DNA of 64,000 bases from Magnetococcales bacterium (GCA_015232395.1 JADFZT010000007.1:42468-106467), one strand, 5' to 3'; shown: positions 1-8,883, counted from the first letter of the stretch. Notes: generated by a model not told the origin, from the letters alone. A program made the numbers and translations.

Positions 1-116
1 TCTCCCTGGTGACCCACGATCCCAAACCGACCAGCCACTATCGGGAGCGTCTGGAAAAACTTCCCGGCCTGGATCATGTCACGGTAGAGGTCCACCACTG
101 CCAAACCTGCCAGTAA
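1..116 (+). CDS. 3' end of an unidentified protein
   Basis: Only the last 37 codons are in the window, in frame from base 3 to the TAA at 114-116. The tail is hydrophilic and ends HHCQTCQ, so a CxxC pair lies at the very C-terminus and might bind metal. It is too short to assign to a family. It runs in the same direction as the cytochrome gene that follows, with a gap of about 130 bases. Confidence 0.5.
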   Translation, partial: SLVTHDPKPTSHYRERLEKLPGLDHVTVEVHHCQTCQ

Positions 117-246
117 ACCTCCCCACTTTTGGGGGTTCTGCTGCCCTTTCCGATCCCTCAAGCCCCCTCCCCCGGTCGAATTTGCTTGGATGCCAAGAGG
201 GGATTGGCTACCATTTGCCACTTCTTTGTCTTCAGTGGGAGAGATC

Positions 247-1017
247 ATGGCAAAACGCGGCTTTCTGACAAGTGGGGTAGTGCTGATTGGGTTGCTGACT
301 CTGGTGTGGTTTTCTTCACCGGCGGTTTCCGGCAATTCCTCAGGTGGTTCCCGCCCCAGCTCCCACTCCGAGCTTTGGGAAATCACCCAGGGGGGGCTTC
401 TCTACGACAACTGGGCCATCGTCCAGGACACCCCCCTCCCCCAATCCACCCACCCCAGCTATCCCATTGAAGGCCAGGAAAAGGGTCCGACTACCTGGCT
501 TTGCCACACCTGTCACGGCTGGGACTACAAGGGGCGGGACGGTGTGTATGGCTTGGGAAATCATTTTACCGGCATCAAGGGGCTGCGCCGGATGGTGGGG
601 AAGCCGGTGGAAAAAATCGTTGGCATCATCCGGGACGATATCCACCAGTTTTCACCTGAGATGATTTCGGAAGCTTCGGAAAAACGCCTGGCGGCTTTTT
701 TGAGTCGGGGGCAGGTGGATATGGACCTCTTCATCGACCCTGACACCAACAAAGCATTGGGGATCGCCCAGAACGGCGAGCAATTTTATCAGTCGATCTG
801 TGCGATCTGTCATGGCCCCTCGGGTAGAGCGATCAATCTGGGGCAGGAGAACGCTCCGATTTATCTGGGGACGGTAGCCAATCGCAATCCCTGGAAGGCA
901 CTTCACAAAATCCGCAACGGCCAACCCGGTGCGATCATGATCTCCTTCATGACCCTCCTGGATGTGCAGGATCAGCTGGATATTCTTTCCCACAGCCAGA
1001 GACTTCCCCGACGCTGA
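247..1017 (+). CDS. secreted diheme cytochrome c
   Basis: A 256-residue exported protein with two c-type heme sites, CHTCH at residues 86-90 and CAICH at 185-189. It probably carries electrons in the periplasm. The N-terminus is a clear signal peptide: MAKR, a hydrophobic stretch to about residue 22, then a small-residue cleavage region. I chose the ATG at 247 because a GGGAGA ribosome site lies just upstream and translation starts exactly at the signal peptide; the same frame is open back to 190. A loop rich in Trp, Asp and Gly follows the first heme. The distal Met ligands and the redox partner cannot be fixed from sequence. It stands alone upstream of tRNA-Pro. Confidence 0.85.
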   Translation: MAKRGFLTSGVVLIGLLTLVWFSSPAVSGNSSGGSRPSSHSELWEITQGGLLYDNWAIVQDTPLPQSTHPSYPIEGQEKGPTTWLCHTCHGWDYKGRDGVYGLGNHFTGIKGLRRMVGKPVEKIVGIIRDDIHQFSPEMISEASEKRLAAFLSRGQVDMDLFIDPDTNKALGIAQNGEQFYQSICAICHGPSGRAINLGQENAPIYLGTVANRNPWKALHKIRNGQPGAIMISFMTLLDVQDQLDILSHSQRLPRR

Positions 1018-1249
1018 TACCGGCCTCTCTCCAATCCCGTAGAGACAAAAGCCCCGGCCCAAGGAAAAATGATGATATTTTTCCAAATAAAACAACTGCT
1101 TATCAAGAACCCTCCCCACCATCTGCAAACTATATCATGGCAGGTCTGGACATCGGCAAACGGGTGGGGTAAGTTGTGTGCGGATTTCAGCTCCCGGGCT
1201 TTGGGTTTTACCCAACAAAGCCACCCCAAGGGGTCTGAAATAATGGTCG

Positions 1250-1531
<282 letters not shown>

Positions 1532-2386
1532 CTGTCTGCTTGATAGAGGCATGCCCCAAGAGATCCCTGATTTCAGACAAAGGCACACCACTGGAAACCA
1601 ACCAAGCTGCACAGGTGTGCCGAAGATCATGCACCCGAAAATCGTCAATCCCGGCCAGTTGACAAGCCTTTCGGAAGCTGTTTTTGACAGATCCCAGCCG
1701 GTTTCCATCCAGATGAGCAAAAACCCAAGGTGAGTGGGGGCAGTGGGCCGCCCTGAACCTTGCACGGCTCAACAGCGCCGCCCGTGCCGTTTCATTGATG
1801 GGAACCGACCGGCGCTTTCCGGCCTTGGTGTGCTCCCCTTCCATGTGGATCAAGCCCCCATGAAAATCCACCCTGGACCACTCCAGTCCCAAAAGCTCCC
1901 CCCGACGGCAACCCGTATGCAACGCCAACAGGATGAAATCGGCCAAGTGTGTCGCTCGAACAACCTTCCCGGTTGCCTCAACCAGAGCCACTGCTTCTGC
2001 TGGACTGATCCAACGAAGTCGACCTTCTGGCAAAGGGGGGACTCTCCCCTTGACCGGATTAGGAATCATCCATCCCAATTCATCCTGTGCGAATGAAATC
2101 GCACGATTGAACAAAGCCAACTCCCGCCGAATGGTGTGCATTCCACACCCCTCTGACTCCCGAAACTTGCGGAACTGAAGAAGATCCGCACCCACGATCC
2201 TGTCCAGTCTTTGGCCTGTGAAAAACCGATACAGCGCCTTTGCTCCATACTGGTCCAACTGCCAACTCTTTTTAATCTCTCTAGTGGCCTCCAAATATTT
2301 CAACATCACTTCATCGAAAGTGCGGGGCGGTTGCGCGCCCCAGGTTGCCGCATGGAAATCATCAAGTTTCCATTTGGCGAAGGAAT

Positions 2387-3674
2387 TGTCCATATTTAAC
2401 TTGAATAGTTAATGTCAATAAAATAGTTCCACTCGCCATGAAAGGCGTCTTTGGTGAGGTTAACCGCTTTCATTTCCTCATCGGAAACCTTAACCCCTTT
2501 GGGATAGCTATCTGTATCCAGTTCTGCCTTAATTGTAAGTTCACCCTTGGTTGTGGTGTTCCCGAGCAGATTGACGATCACCTCATGACTTGTCAGAGGT
2601 TTTCCGCGCCAGTTCATGGTGATGTGGCAGAACATACGGTGCTCGATCTTGTTCCACTTGCTGGTCCCAGGGGGGAAATGGCAAACATGAATCCGCAGTC
2701 CGGTTTCGTTGGCCAAGTTCTGTAAGGCAACTTTCCAGAGCCGGACCCGGTAGCCGTTACTTCCTCCGCAATCGGCGGTGATTAGCATTTCCGTGGCGGT
2801 GGGGTACATCTTCGCCCCCATTTTGTACCACCATCGCCGGATACTTTCGACCGCAAATTCAGCCGTATCGTGGTCGGTGCCAACACTGACCCAGCCCACG
2901 TTTGCCGTCTGGTCATAAACGCCGTATGGATTGACCTTTCCCAATTCCTTGTCGGCAAAATCGTGAACACGGACCGGCTCTGGCTTTCCCTTGGGATTCC
3001 ATTCCCGACCGCCGTTTTTGAAGTCGCCCACCAACTCCTTTTTCTTGGTGTCGATGGAGATGACCGGCTGGCGCCGCCTTTGGAAATCCATGACCTGATT
3101 GTTGATGTGCTCAAACTGGGCATCCCGATCCGGATGTCGTGATCCTTCCCGTTTTTTCTGGTTTGCCTGCAGGCTGTATCCAAGAACTTCCAATAAATCA
3201 GCCACCTTCTGCCGCCCAATGACATGACCCTGATTTCCAAGGGCAGACGTAAGCTGGCGAACACTCTTGCAAGTCCAGCGTAAGGGAGATTCCGGGTCGC
3301 CACGGGACATAGGATCAACCAACCGCTCCAGATCTGCCAGTAGCGTTGGATCGTTTTCGGTGACCCGTTTGCGTCCACCACCGGGAGAACGAACCCGCTT
3401 CGACAGTGCCTTGGCTCCCTTTCCAGATTTGGCCGCCGCCAATTCTCGAATGCCTTGGTGAACCGTAGTACGCGAAACGCCGGTGGCTCTGGAAATACAC
3501 GAAATTCCCCCTCGGCCAAGAGCATTGGCCTCGGCGGCAGCCCATAACCGGCGGGTCCGTTCATCCAGCACGGTCTTCAGCGATTCATACTTCTCACGAA
3601 TGACATGATCTGTGTCTCCGGTCATGCATCCAGGTTATCGCCGGCCCATAGAATGTTCAAGTTATTTGTGGACA
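2387..3674 (-). mobile_element. ISAzo13-type insertion sequence
   Basis: The IS holds one transposase gene between inverted repeats 2387-2405 and 3656-3674, which match at 16 of 19 positions (outer TGTCCA and inner TAACTTGAA identical). The match continues outward over AAGGA to 2380 and 3681, so the true tips may lie there. I see no clear target duplication. The flanks are an integrase start on one side and a truncated Mor-like gene on the other, which suggests the IS arrived with, or later caused, a deletion. Confidence 0.75.
2396..3625 (-). CDS. ISAzo13-family transposase
   Basis: A full-length 409-residue DDE transposase. An N-terminal helix-turn-helix region (residues about 40-65, ISRATGVSRTTVHQGI) comes before an RNase H-like core with Asp192 in ISIDTKKKE, Asp285 in ITADCGGSNGYR and Glu328 in KWNKIEHRM. 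The conserved phrases in the core (SIDTKKKELVG, CHFPPGTSKWNKIEHR) are those I associate with the ISAzo13 family. The frame is intact, so the element may still be active. It ends 2 bases before the integrase start codon, inside the left terminal repeat. Confidence 0.9.
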   Translation of the reverse strand: MTGDTDHVIREKYESLKTVLDERTRRLWAAAEANALGRGGISCISRATGVSRTTVHQGIRELAAAKSGKGAKALSKRVRSPGGGRKRVTENDPTLLADLERLVDPMSRGDPESPLRWTCKSVRQLTSALGNQGHVIGRQKVADLLEVLGYSLQANQKKREGSRHPDRDAQFEHINNQVMDFQRRRQPVISIDTKKKELVGDFKNGGREWNPKGKPEPVRVHDFADKELGKVNPYGVYDQTANVGWVSVGTDHDTAEFAVESIRRWWYKMGAKMYPTATEMLITADCGGSNGYRVRLWKVALQNLANETGLRIHVCHFPPGTSKWNKIEHRMFCHITMNWRGKPLTSHEVIVNLLGNTTTKGELTIKAELDTDSYPKGVKVSDEEMKAVNLTKDAFHGEWNYFIDINYSS

Positions 3675-3819
3675 GCTCCTTAGGTAGCCGGACATCTGTT
3701 CCACCAAACGCCTCGACAAGCTTCAATGCGGCATCAAGACCGATCTCCCTGCCTACCCCTTGAAAAGATGCTGGAAGATCCTCAAGGCGAACTGAGGATA
3801 GCGTTTTGGAAGACATCAT
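3622..3819 (-). pseudogene. Mor-like activator, truncated by the IS
   Basis: The first half, with LEDLPASFQGV, GLDAALKLVEAFGG and VRLPKEL, matches the N-terminal half of Mor-family transcription activators and aligns with the intact Mor protein at 26134-26526 (KDLPEAFQEV, GLPGALKMIKKYKG, LFIPKKF). After KEL the reading frame runs into the IS terminal repeat and ends after 16 foreign residues. The C-terminal helix-turn-helix half is absent and is not found on the far side of the IS. The fragment is therefore very unlikely to bind DNA. Confidence 0.65.
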
Positions 3820-3836
3820 AAGGTGGGCTCTCCAAC

Positions 3837-3886
3837 TCCCTTCGGTTTAGGCCGGGCTGGAGCTCGAAGGCGCTCGATGCCCGGTG
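3837..3886 (-). terminator. hairpin after higA
   Basis: CCGGGC at 3852-3857 pairs with GCCCGG at 3879-3884, just past the higA stop on the minus strand. There is no long T run, so termination is only plausible. A close copy of the segment, including the preceding CCCTTCGG, occurs at 4557-4608 on the other side of the higBA genes. Confidence 0.45.
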
Positions 3887-3891
3887 CAGAG

Positions 3892-4179
3892 TCAAGCCGC
3901 CTTAAAGGTGGCAACCTGGATATTACCCACCTTCTGTTCTGCTTTCCACAGGTCATAAAGCATCTGCTGGGAGAGCCAGCTTTCGGGGCTGCCGCCGAAG
4001 GCTTTGGCCAACCGTATGGCCATTTCGGGGGAGATACCGGAACGGCCATTGAGCACAGCCGACAGGGTTTTGCGGGTAATGCCAAGCCCTTCTGCCGCCT
4101 TGGTCACCGACAGCCCCAGGGGCTCCAAACAAAGCTCTCGAATCACTTCACCGGGGTGGGGTGGGTTGTGCATGCGCAT
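3892..4179 (-). CDS. higA: HigA-type antitoxin
   Basis: A 95-residue XRE-family DNA-binding antitoxin. It opens with the typical HPGEVIREL phrase (residues 7-15). A helix-turn-helix follows (about residues 22-60, with [20 protein letters not shown] and [18 protein letters not shown]). The C-terminal part, [17 protein letters not shown], is the family's toxin-contact region. It should neutralise HigB and repress its own operon. The gene begins 12 bases after the higB stop, in the reversed toxin-first order normal for hig systems. Confidence 0.92.
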   Translation of the reverse strand: MRMHNPPHPGEVIRELCLEPLGLSVTKAAEGLGITRKTLSAVLNGRSGISPEMAIRLAKAFGGSPESWLSQQMLYDLWKAEQKVGNIQVATFKAA

Positions 4180-4191
4180 GGTGGTTGCCCC

Positions 4192-4470
4192 TCAATGGTA
4201 GTCCAGATAATCCACGTCTACGGCGTCTTTTCCCTCAAACCGGAAGGTCACCCGCCAGTTGCCTGAAACGGAAACGGCGTAATGCCCTTTCAGGCTTCCC
4301 CCAAGCGCATGGAGCCCCAAGCCGGGCAAATCCATATCTTCAGGGCTACCGCTCGCCTCCAACCGGGCCAGGATGACACGAAGGCGCTTGAGGTGTTCCG
4401 GCTTGATCTTCCGTTTGGAACCGGTCTCGAAAAACGCTCTCAATCCCTTATGCCGGAAGTGTCGAATCAT
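4192..4470 (-). CDS. higB: HigB-type toxin, RelE/ParE superfamily
   Basis: A 92-residue protein of usual HigB length. Recognisable phrases are IRHFRHKGLRAFFETG at the start, LPGLGLHALGGSLKGHYAVSV in the middle and NWRVTFRFEGKDAVDVDYLDYH at the end. HigB toxins act on the ribosome and cut translated mRNA. It is the first gene of a two-gene operon with higA. The pair may act as an addiction module for the element; a captured, domesticated pair would look the same. Confidence 0.92.
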   Translation of the reverse strand: MIRHFRHKGLRAFFETGSKRKIKPEHLKRLRVILARLEASGSPEDMDLPGLGLHALGGSLKGHYAVSVSGNWRVTFRFEGKDAVDVDYLDYH

Positions 4471-4528
4471 GGGCTAAGTGTAACCAGGAACGTGTCAGGT
4501 AGCAATTACGTAAAGAGACCAAAAACAA

Positions 4529-4608
4529 AAAACCCGAAGGGAAGGCCGCACGCCTCACCCTTCGGGTTTTCGGTCGGGCTGGCGCTCAAAGGCGCTCGAT
4601 GCCCGACC
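4529..4608. terminator. two stacked hairpins upstream of higB
   Basis: The first stem is AACCCGAAGGG (4531-4541) with CCCTTCGGGTT (4558-4568), followed on the plus strand by TTT and preceded by an A run, so it could end transcription in either direction. The second stem is GGTCGGGC (4572-4579) with GCCCGACC (4601-4608). The second hairpin repeats the one after higA (3837-3886). The remaining bases up to 4757 show nothing I can assign. Confidence 0.5.
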
Positions 4609-4757
4609 AGCCCCCCCATGGGGAGGGGAATGGATGTGCCAGAATTGTGTCAGCCCAGGATCATCCTCACATTTTCCATAGCCAATATTGACAGAATGGG
4701 AACGAAACCATCATGGCAACTTGTTGTTTTTGAAGATTAACATGCCTGCTGTTGAAG

Positions 4758-5031
4758 ATGGGGTGCTAGGGGTCGGAGGTTCGAACCCTCTCGCCCCGAC
4801 CATTTTTTCCTGAAAAATCAGGCAGCTGGGATTCATTCCCAACTGCCTTTTTTATTGCCCTCGCCCTTGCCCTTGCCCTCGCCCTCGCCCTTGGAAAAAT
4901 GTGCCGCCCTTGGGAAAATGCACCGATTTTGTGCCATGCATTCCCACCCCCCACCCCATCTTTTCTTTCCAGGCCATCCAAGACACGAACAGCTCAGCGT
5001 ACATTCTCTTGGGACAGATGGGCATATATAT
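4758..5031. repeat. right att repeat with integrase remnant
   Basis: This second copy of the att repeat holds the tRNA-Pro 3' half, now without a 5' half and so no tRNA. It then has an expanded run of CCCTTG/CCCTCG units (4857-4893). On the minus strand it ends with the last codons of an integrase, IYAHLSQENVR plus stop at 4994-4996, including the catalytic Tyr. Two codons differ from the intact integrase at 1494. Homology stops at about 5031. The remnant must come from a second, related element that sat in tandem and was mostly lost. Confidence 0.75.
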
Positions 5032-5078
5032 GACATGCCCGTCACCAAGACCGCCATTGCCGTCTCCACCGTCCTTAG

Positions 5079-5249
5079 GACGAAACCACCCCCAATCAGA
5101 TCAAGATATTGGCCCTACTCACCACCCTGGAGGAGAAACACCCGGCCCTGTTCCCGACCGATGATTCAGCCCCCAAGCTCCGGATGATCGGAATCCGAAA
5201 CGCTTCCATCCGAAATTCCTGGTTGAGTATAGGCCGCCACCACTGTTTT
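5079..5249 (+). pseudogene. possible ProQ/FinO-like fragment
   Basis: One frame reads IKILALLTTLEEKHPALFP and then KLRMIGIRNAS. The spacing of a helix, an FP and a (P)LK-type GI motif is like the start of ProQ/FinO RNA chaperone domains. A stop codon lies just upstream (5076-5078), no start codon fits, and the similarity fades before the end of the PilZ gene on the other strand. If real, it is a dead fragment left beside the att site. The call rests on a short pattern. Confidence 0.3.
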
Positions 5250-6008
5250 TTATGTTTTGCCAAACAGCTCTTTGCGTTTTTCAATCCGCCGTCTTTGGAG
5301 GGCAGTGACGAGATTTTCGAAAAGTTGGGCTTGTTTGCTTGAACTGATCAAAAACTGAAGCCGGAAACTGATATTTCCAGCCACGGGTATCTGTTGAAGA
5401 ATTTTGGCCTTTGCTGTCGCCTGAATCCCCCGCTCCTTCCAGTCAACCACCACTTCAATACGAGCATTGTTGGACATTTTTGGAACCGGACCCAGGGTGA
5501 CCAGACGCATTCCACCTATGCTCAGATCCAGAGGGTTGGCTAGAAAAGAGATCCCGGAAGGGCGAATCACTTTTACCGTCAATCTCCAGGAAGGCTCCAC
5601 ATCCACCCGGAAAGCCGTTCTTTTTTGGCGGTTCAGGAACAGTTTTTCAGGTACTGAAAGACGAATGCAGCGGGTTGGGCTCATTTCCAAAAATTTGACC
5701 TGCGCCTCAGCCACATGCCGGGTGGTGAAAAAATGGAGATTCACATATTCACTTCGACGAATGCGGATATTTCCCACTGGCGGATCCAGCGGTCCGATTT
5801 CCAAAAACCGTCCGGCCACAATATCCTCCATCCGCTCCAGTTCGTTTTCAAATCGGGAGTAAAATAAAATCGCATCATTGCTCATCTCCACCTGGACAGG
5901 ATGACCTTCCGTTAAGGCGGCAGCAAGCAGTTTGGTGCATTCCGATGCATTCCCAACAATCAATTCATAGGGTTCTAAAGCAGGTTGATTGGCCATTTTT
6001 TCCACCAT
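5250..6008 (-). CDS. YcgR-like PilZ domain protein
   Basis: A 252-residue cytoplasmic protein with a YcgR-N-like first half (to about residue 118) and a PilZ domain after it. The c-di-GMP motif is complete: Arg130-x-x-x-Arg134 (RTAFR) and D161LSIGG166. Proteins of this build bind c-di-GMP and slow flagellar motors or alter surface behaviour. A second start, MANQ at 5993, is also possible. It is the last gene of the seven-gene signalling operon, 9 bases after the cyclase-like gene. Its position suggests it is the output, or one of two c-di-GMP readers with the H-NOX-PilZ protein. Confidence 0.85.
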   Translation of the reverse strand: MVEKMANQPALEPYELIVGNASECTKLLAAALTEGHPVQVEMSNDAILFYSRFENELERMEDIVAGRFLEIGPLDPPVGNIRIRRSEYVNLHFFTTRHVAEAQVKFLEMSPTRCIRLSVPEKLFLNRQKRTAFRVDVEPSWRLTVKVIRPSGISFLANPLDLSIGGMRLVTLGPVPKMSNNARIEVVVDWKERGIQATAKAKILQQIPVAGNISFRLQFLISSSKQAQLFENLVTALQRRRIEKRKELFGKT

Positions 6009-6017
6009 TTGCGATGC

Positions 6018-6668
6018 CTACAGCCCGGAGACCCAAACTCGCGACAGCTCCAGAAAGCGGCAGATGTGGCTGATGTTGTGCTTGTCTTTGAAACCCACTT
6101 CATCGGAATAACGAAAATTCATCTGTGAAAATCGTGTATAATCAAATTTTTTAATGGAGGCGTTCCAACACTCCTGTGAGACGTTCACCCAGTTTTTGTC
6201 TCCGGAAAAGCTTTCAGCTGTTCGTTTTAAATGGTCCGGCAGACTTTGCAGGCGGGCACAGTCGTTCATGCCGCTGCCAATGTAGTTCACCTTACCAGTG
6301 GCATCCTGAAAGGGAATGACCACTCCATTGTGTACCGAAAGCCGAATTCCGGAAAAAACCTGACTGGCCTGCCGACTTTTGAATAAAATGATGTTTCTGA
6401 GACCCAGAGCCAGAATAGGGGCATATCCCATCAGGCTTTCGTGGAGGATTAGATAACAACCATCTCCGGTCGGGACCATACCACGGACAATTTCCCGCTC
6501 ATCCAGAACGGCCGGAATGCCGATAAAATGAATCGCATCGATGATGCCGTGGTTGATGATGGAAACAGTCGTGAACTGATCCTCATCCCTCAAAGTGGAA
6601 AAATCGACCACATCCAACAACAGAATGTCGGTTATGATTCGGCGCGGTTGTTTGAAGGTCAAGCTCAT
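6018..6668 (-). CDS. class III nucleotide cyclase-like protein
   Basis: A 216-residue single-domain protein. The metal-binding Asp pair is present (Asp19 in LLLDVVDFS, Asp69 in PTGDG), and so is the Asn-Arg pair of the active site (N135DCAR139). The usual adenine-selecting Lys before the GDG is not obvious. It may therefore make a cyclic nucleotide or serve only as a binding module. I start at the ATG at 6668 (MSLTFKQ) because it lies 31 bases after the upstream stop; the same frame is open farther up but overlaps the H-NOX gene. There is no sensor domain, so input must come from partners in the operon. Confidence 0.7.
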   Translation of the reverse strand: MSLTFKQPRRIITDILLLDVVDFSTLRDEDQFTTVSIINHGIIDAIHFIGIPAVLDEREIVRGMVPTGDGCYLILHESLMGYAPILALGLRNIILFKSRQASQVFSGIRLSVHNGVVIPFQDATGKVNYIGSGMNDCARLQSLPDHLKRTAESFSGDKNWVNVSQECWNASIKKFDYTRFSQMNFRYSDEVGFKDKHNISHICRFLELSRVWVSGL

Positions 6669-6699
6669 GTCGGTCCTCAGAAAAAAGCGGTTTACCCGA

Positions 6700-7959
6700 C
6701 TACTGAATGCGTTCCCGCAGATCCCGAAGTACTTCCAATTGAATTTGCATGATGTATTGCTCCATGGTGGCCAGATCCTTGGTTGAAATGTCACTAAAGA
6801 CCAACCGCATGATTTGCCGATCAGCTTTTGATGAAATTCCCAGAAGCTCTCCGGTAGGCTTGAGTTCCACTTGGCGCTGCTCAAGATCTCCCAGGAATGG
6901 ATCCCAATTTTTTACGGCCAGAGAGAGTTCCAACTCCAGGTTTTGGTAGAGTTCATCCTCTTTGAAAAAATGGGATGATGGACTCTCCACACTGATGCCA
7001 CTCATGGAAATATCCAGCAAACGTGTTGTGAGCGTTTGCTCTGCAGAACGGATGATCACCGACACCTCTTCGCCAGGTTCAATTCGGACAGCAGCACGTT
7101 GTCCTACCTGTCCTTCAGCATAGACAATATGGCTGAGGGTCAAGCTCATGGTTTGCCAGTTGATGCCCTTGACCCGACCACGCAGGCCGATATCCACCCA
7201 AGGGCTGGACATGAAAGTGACCCCCTCGGCTTGAGCTGCGACCAGTTGGGTTCGGGGCGCTTTGATCAGAATGGCATTTTCAGAATATTTCAAAAGCAGA
7301 GCGGGATAGGAAATGGGCACTCCCTTGTAGAGGTTGAACAGCTTCAGGTCACCGCCATGATTCAATATTTCCTTGATTTCATGATTGGCGCCCACTTCCG
7401 ACTCACCATGGACCCCCAGTAACCGTACATTGATGCGACAAAGGCGTCCTTTTTTCAGCATGCAAATGTTTTCGTGGATATCCACCTGTTCGCCAAAATA
7501 GTCTGCAAGCCCCATAACAATCCCTTTGACCACCCCACATAATTTTCTTGGGGATTGATAGGCGATGGCTACTTCGTTGCTCCGCAAACGCACGCAGCGG
7601 ATATCCGGCGGTTGCAGCTGGGGGTTGTAGGAGTGCAAAGCAGAGTGGATGAGGTGCTTGGTGTTTTCGATGACATCGAGAGTTTTCCAACCGGGCTGGA
7701 TAAGCCCCAAAAGCCCCCCAGTCTCCACAAGCGTTTTGGCCATGAACCGGCCAAACGCCACCATGGCCTGATAGGGGTCCAGATTCAGCTGGGCTGCCAT
7801 ACTTTGAAAGAGTGAGACGAAGACTTCATCGGGATAGATCATCCCCACATGAAAAGCCCTGGGGCGCTGGTTGATATTGGCCACCACAGCAGCCCAGCTT
7901 TTGCCATCAGCCCTGGAGAGAAAAAACTCCTGCAATTTATGGAAAACGAATCCATGCAT
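6700..7959 (-). CDS. H-NOX-PilZ fusion (gas sensor, c-di-GMP binder)
   Basis: The 419-residue protein starts MHGF, as H-NOX (HNOB) heme domains do. Residues 1-185 keep the proximal heme ligand at His102 and the propionate-binding motif Y134QSPR138. A Gly-Trp pair (PGWKT, about 89-93) also fits. No Tyr stands near the position used for O2 stabilisation, so I infer NO rather than O2 as the ligand. The C-terminal part has a PilZ domain with R287AAVR291 and D315ISMSG320, a full c-di-GMP motif. H-NOX genes usually sit beside kinases or diguanylate cyclases; here the c-di-GMP reader is on the same chain. It follows the second REC-PAS gene by 6 bases. Confidence 0.88.
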   Translation of the reverse strand: MHGFVFHKLQEFFLSRADGKSWAAVVANINQRPRAFHVGMIYPDEVFVSLFQSMAAQLNLDPYQAMVAFGRFMAKTLVETGGLLGLIQPGWKTLDVIENTKHLIHSALHSYNPQLQPPDIRCVRLRSNEVAIAYQSPRKLCGVVKGIVMGLADYFGEQVDIHENICMLKKGRLCRINVRLLGVHGESEVGANHEIKEILNHGGDLKLFNLYKGVPISYPALLLKYSENAILIKAPRTQLVAAQAEGVTFMSSPWVDIGLRGRVKGINWQTMSLTLSHIVYAEGQVGQRAAVRIEPGEEVSVIIRSAEQTLTTRLLDISMSGISVESPSSHFFKEDELYQNLELELSLAVKNWDPFLGDLEQRQVELKPTGELLGISSKADRQIMRLVFSDISTKDLATMEQYIMQIQLEVLRDLRERIQ

Positions 7960-7965
7960 CGGGAG

Positions 7966-8856
7966 TCACTCCTTTTTTGGAGGAGACGGCTGGTGGATGA
8001 CCAGGACCAGGGAGTGGGATCCATCCAGGCCTGAAGCATCTCCTTGTTGGAGAATGGAGCCGGAGACCATCAGCGTGACCTCCTTTCCCGCCTGTGTCGA
8101 AAAGGTCTGAGGAATATTGCGCTGGGGACCCTGATGGAGAATCCGGGTCATCAAATCGGTCAGGTCACTCTCTGGAAAAAGCTCACTGACATAAGATCCC
8201 AACAGCGCCTCTTCACTCCGGCCCAGAAACTTGACCGTGGCTGGATTGACAGAGGTCACCAATCCCTCCCCGGTACAAACCAACAACCCTTCCGACAGGG
8301 AAGACACGAGATTTTCCAAATACCAACGGGCCATGGCGTGCTCTTCAACCTGTCTTTCCAGATCGCTCTGGAGACGCCGCAGACGATCATCTTCCCGCCA
8401 GCTGTTGCAGGCGTTACGAGCCAGCTGAAGGATTTCTTCACGGGTTAAGGGTTTGCGAGCCAGGAGTACATCATGGCGGATGCTTTCCTGAATTTCGTCA
8501 ACGGATCTATCGCTATAGGCGGTTACGATAACGATGTAGATCCGATCATCCATGGCCCGGATACGGCGTGCTGCTTCCAGACCATCGATACCGGGGGGCA
8601 TGCGGATATCCACAAAGGCCACCTGGAATGGGTGATTGTCCGCAAGGGCTTCCCGAACCCGTTCCACCCCTTCCTCTCCTTGGGTGGCAGTGGTGACCTG
8701 GTAAATGGGTTTTGGCTCCCCAATGGATTCAGAGTTGGCCGCAAAGCCATCAAGCAGGGATGGCTCCTCTCTGGAAGGAGAAAAAATGTCCTGATAGACC
8801 TCCAATAGCTGCTGGTCGTCATCCAAAACCAAAATTCGGTGGGTGGCATGGGACAT
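7966..8856 (-). CDS. REC-PAS response regulator (copy B)
   Basis: A 296-residue protein with a receiver domain (about 1-160), a linker helix (about 165-195) and a PAS domain (about 195-290). The receiver keeps the acidic pocket LVLDDDQ, phospho-Asp in VAFVDIRMPPG, the Thr in VTAYSD and the Lys in ARKPL. About 40 extra residues rich in Ser, Glu and Pro lie between the first helix and the second strand. There is no DNA-binding or enzyme domain, so output must go through the PAS domain or by contact with a partner. It is a clear paralogue of the next gene upstream. Confidence 0.85.
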   Translation of the reverse strand: MSHATHRILVLDDDQQLLEVYQDIFSPSREEPSLLDGFAANSESIGEPKPIYQVTTATQGEEGVERVREALADNHPFQVAFVDIRMPPGIDGLEAARRIRAMDDRIYIVIVTAYSDRSVDEIQESIRHDVLLARKPLTREEILQLARNACNSWREDDRLRRLQSDLERQVEEHAMARWYLENLVSSLSEGLLVCTGEGLVTSVNPATVKFLGRSEEALLGSYVSELFPESDLTDLMTRILHQGPQRNIPQTFSTQAGKEVTLMVSGSILQQGDASGLDGSHSLVLVIHQPSPPKKE

Positions 8857-8883
8857 GGGAGTTCCTCCTTGAGACTTACTTCA

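Noticed and set aside
4758..4803. A second tRNA-Pro
   Set aside because: Only the 3' half from the anticodon loop on is present; there is no D arm or 5' acceptor strand.
4857..4893. CRISPR-like short repeats
   Set aside because: The units are 6-base CCCTTG/CCCTCG runs without spacers. No CRISPR array or cas gene is in the window.
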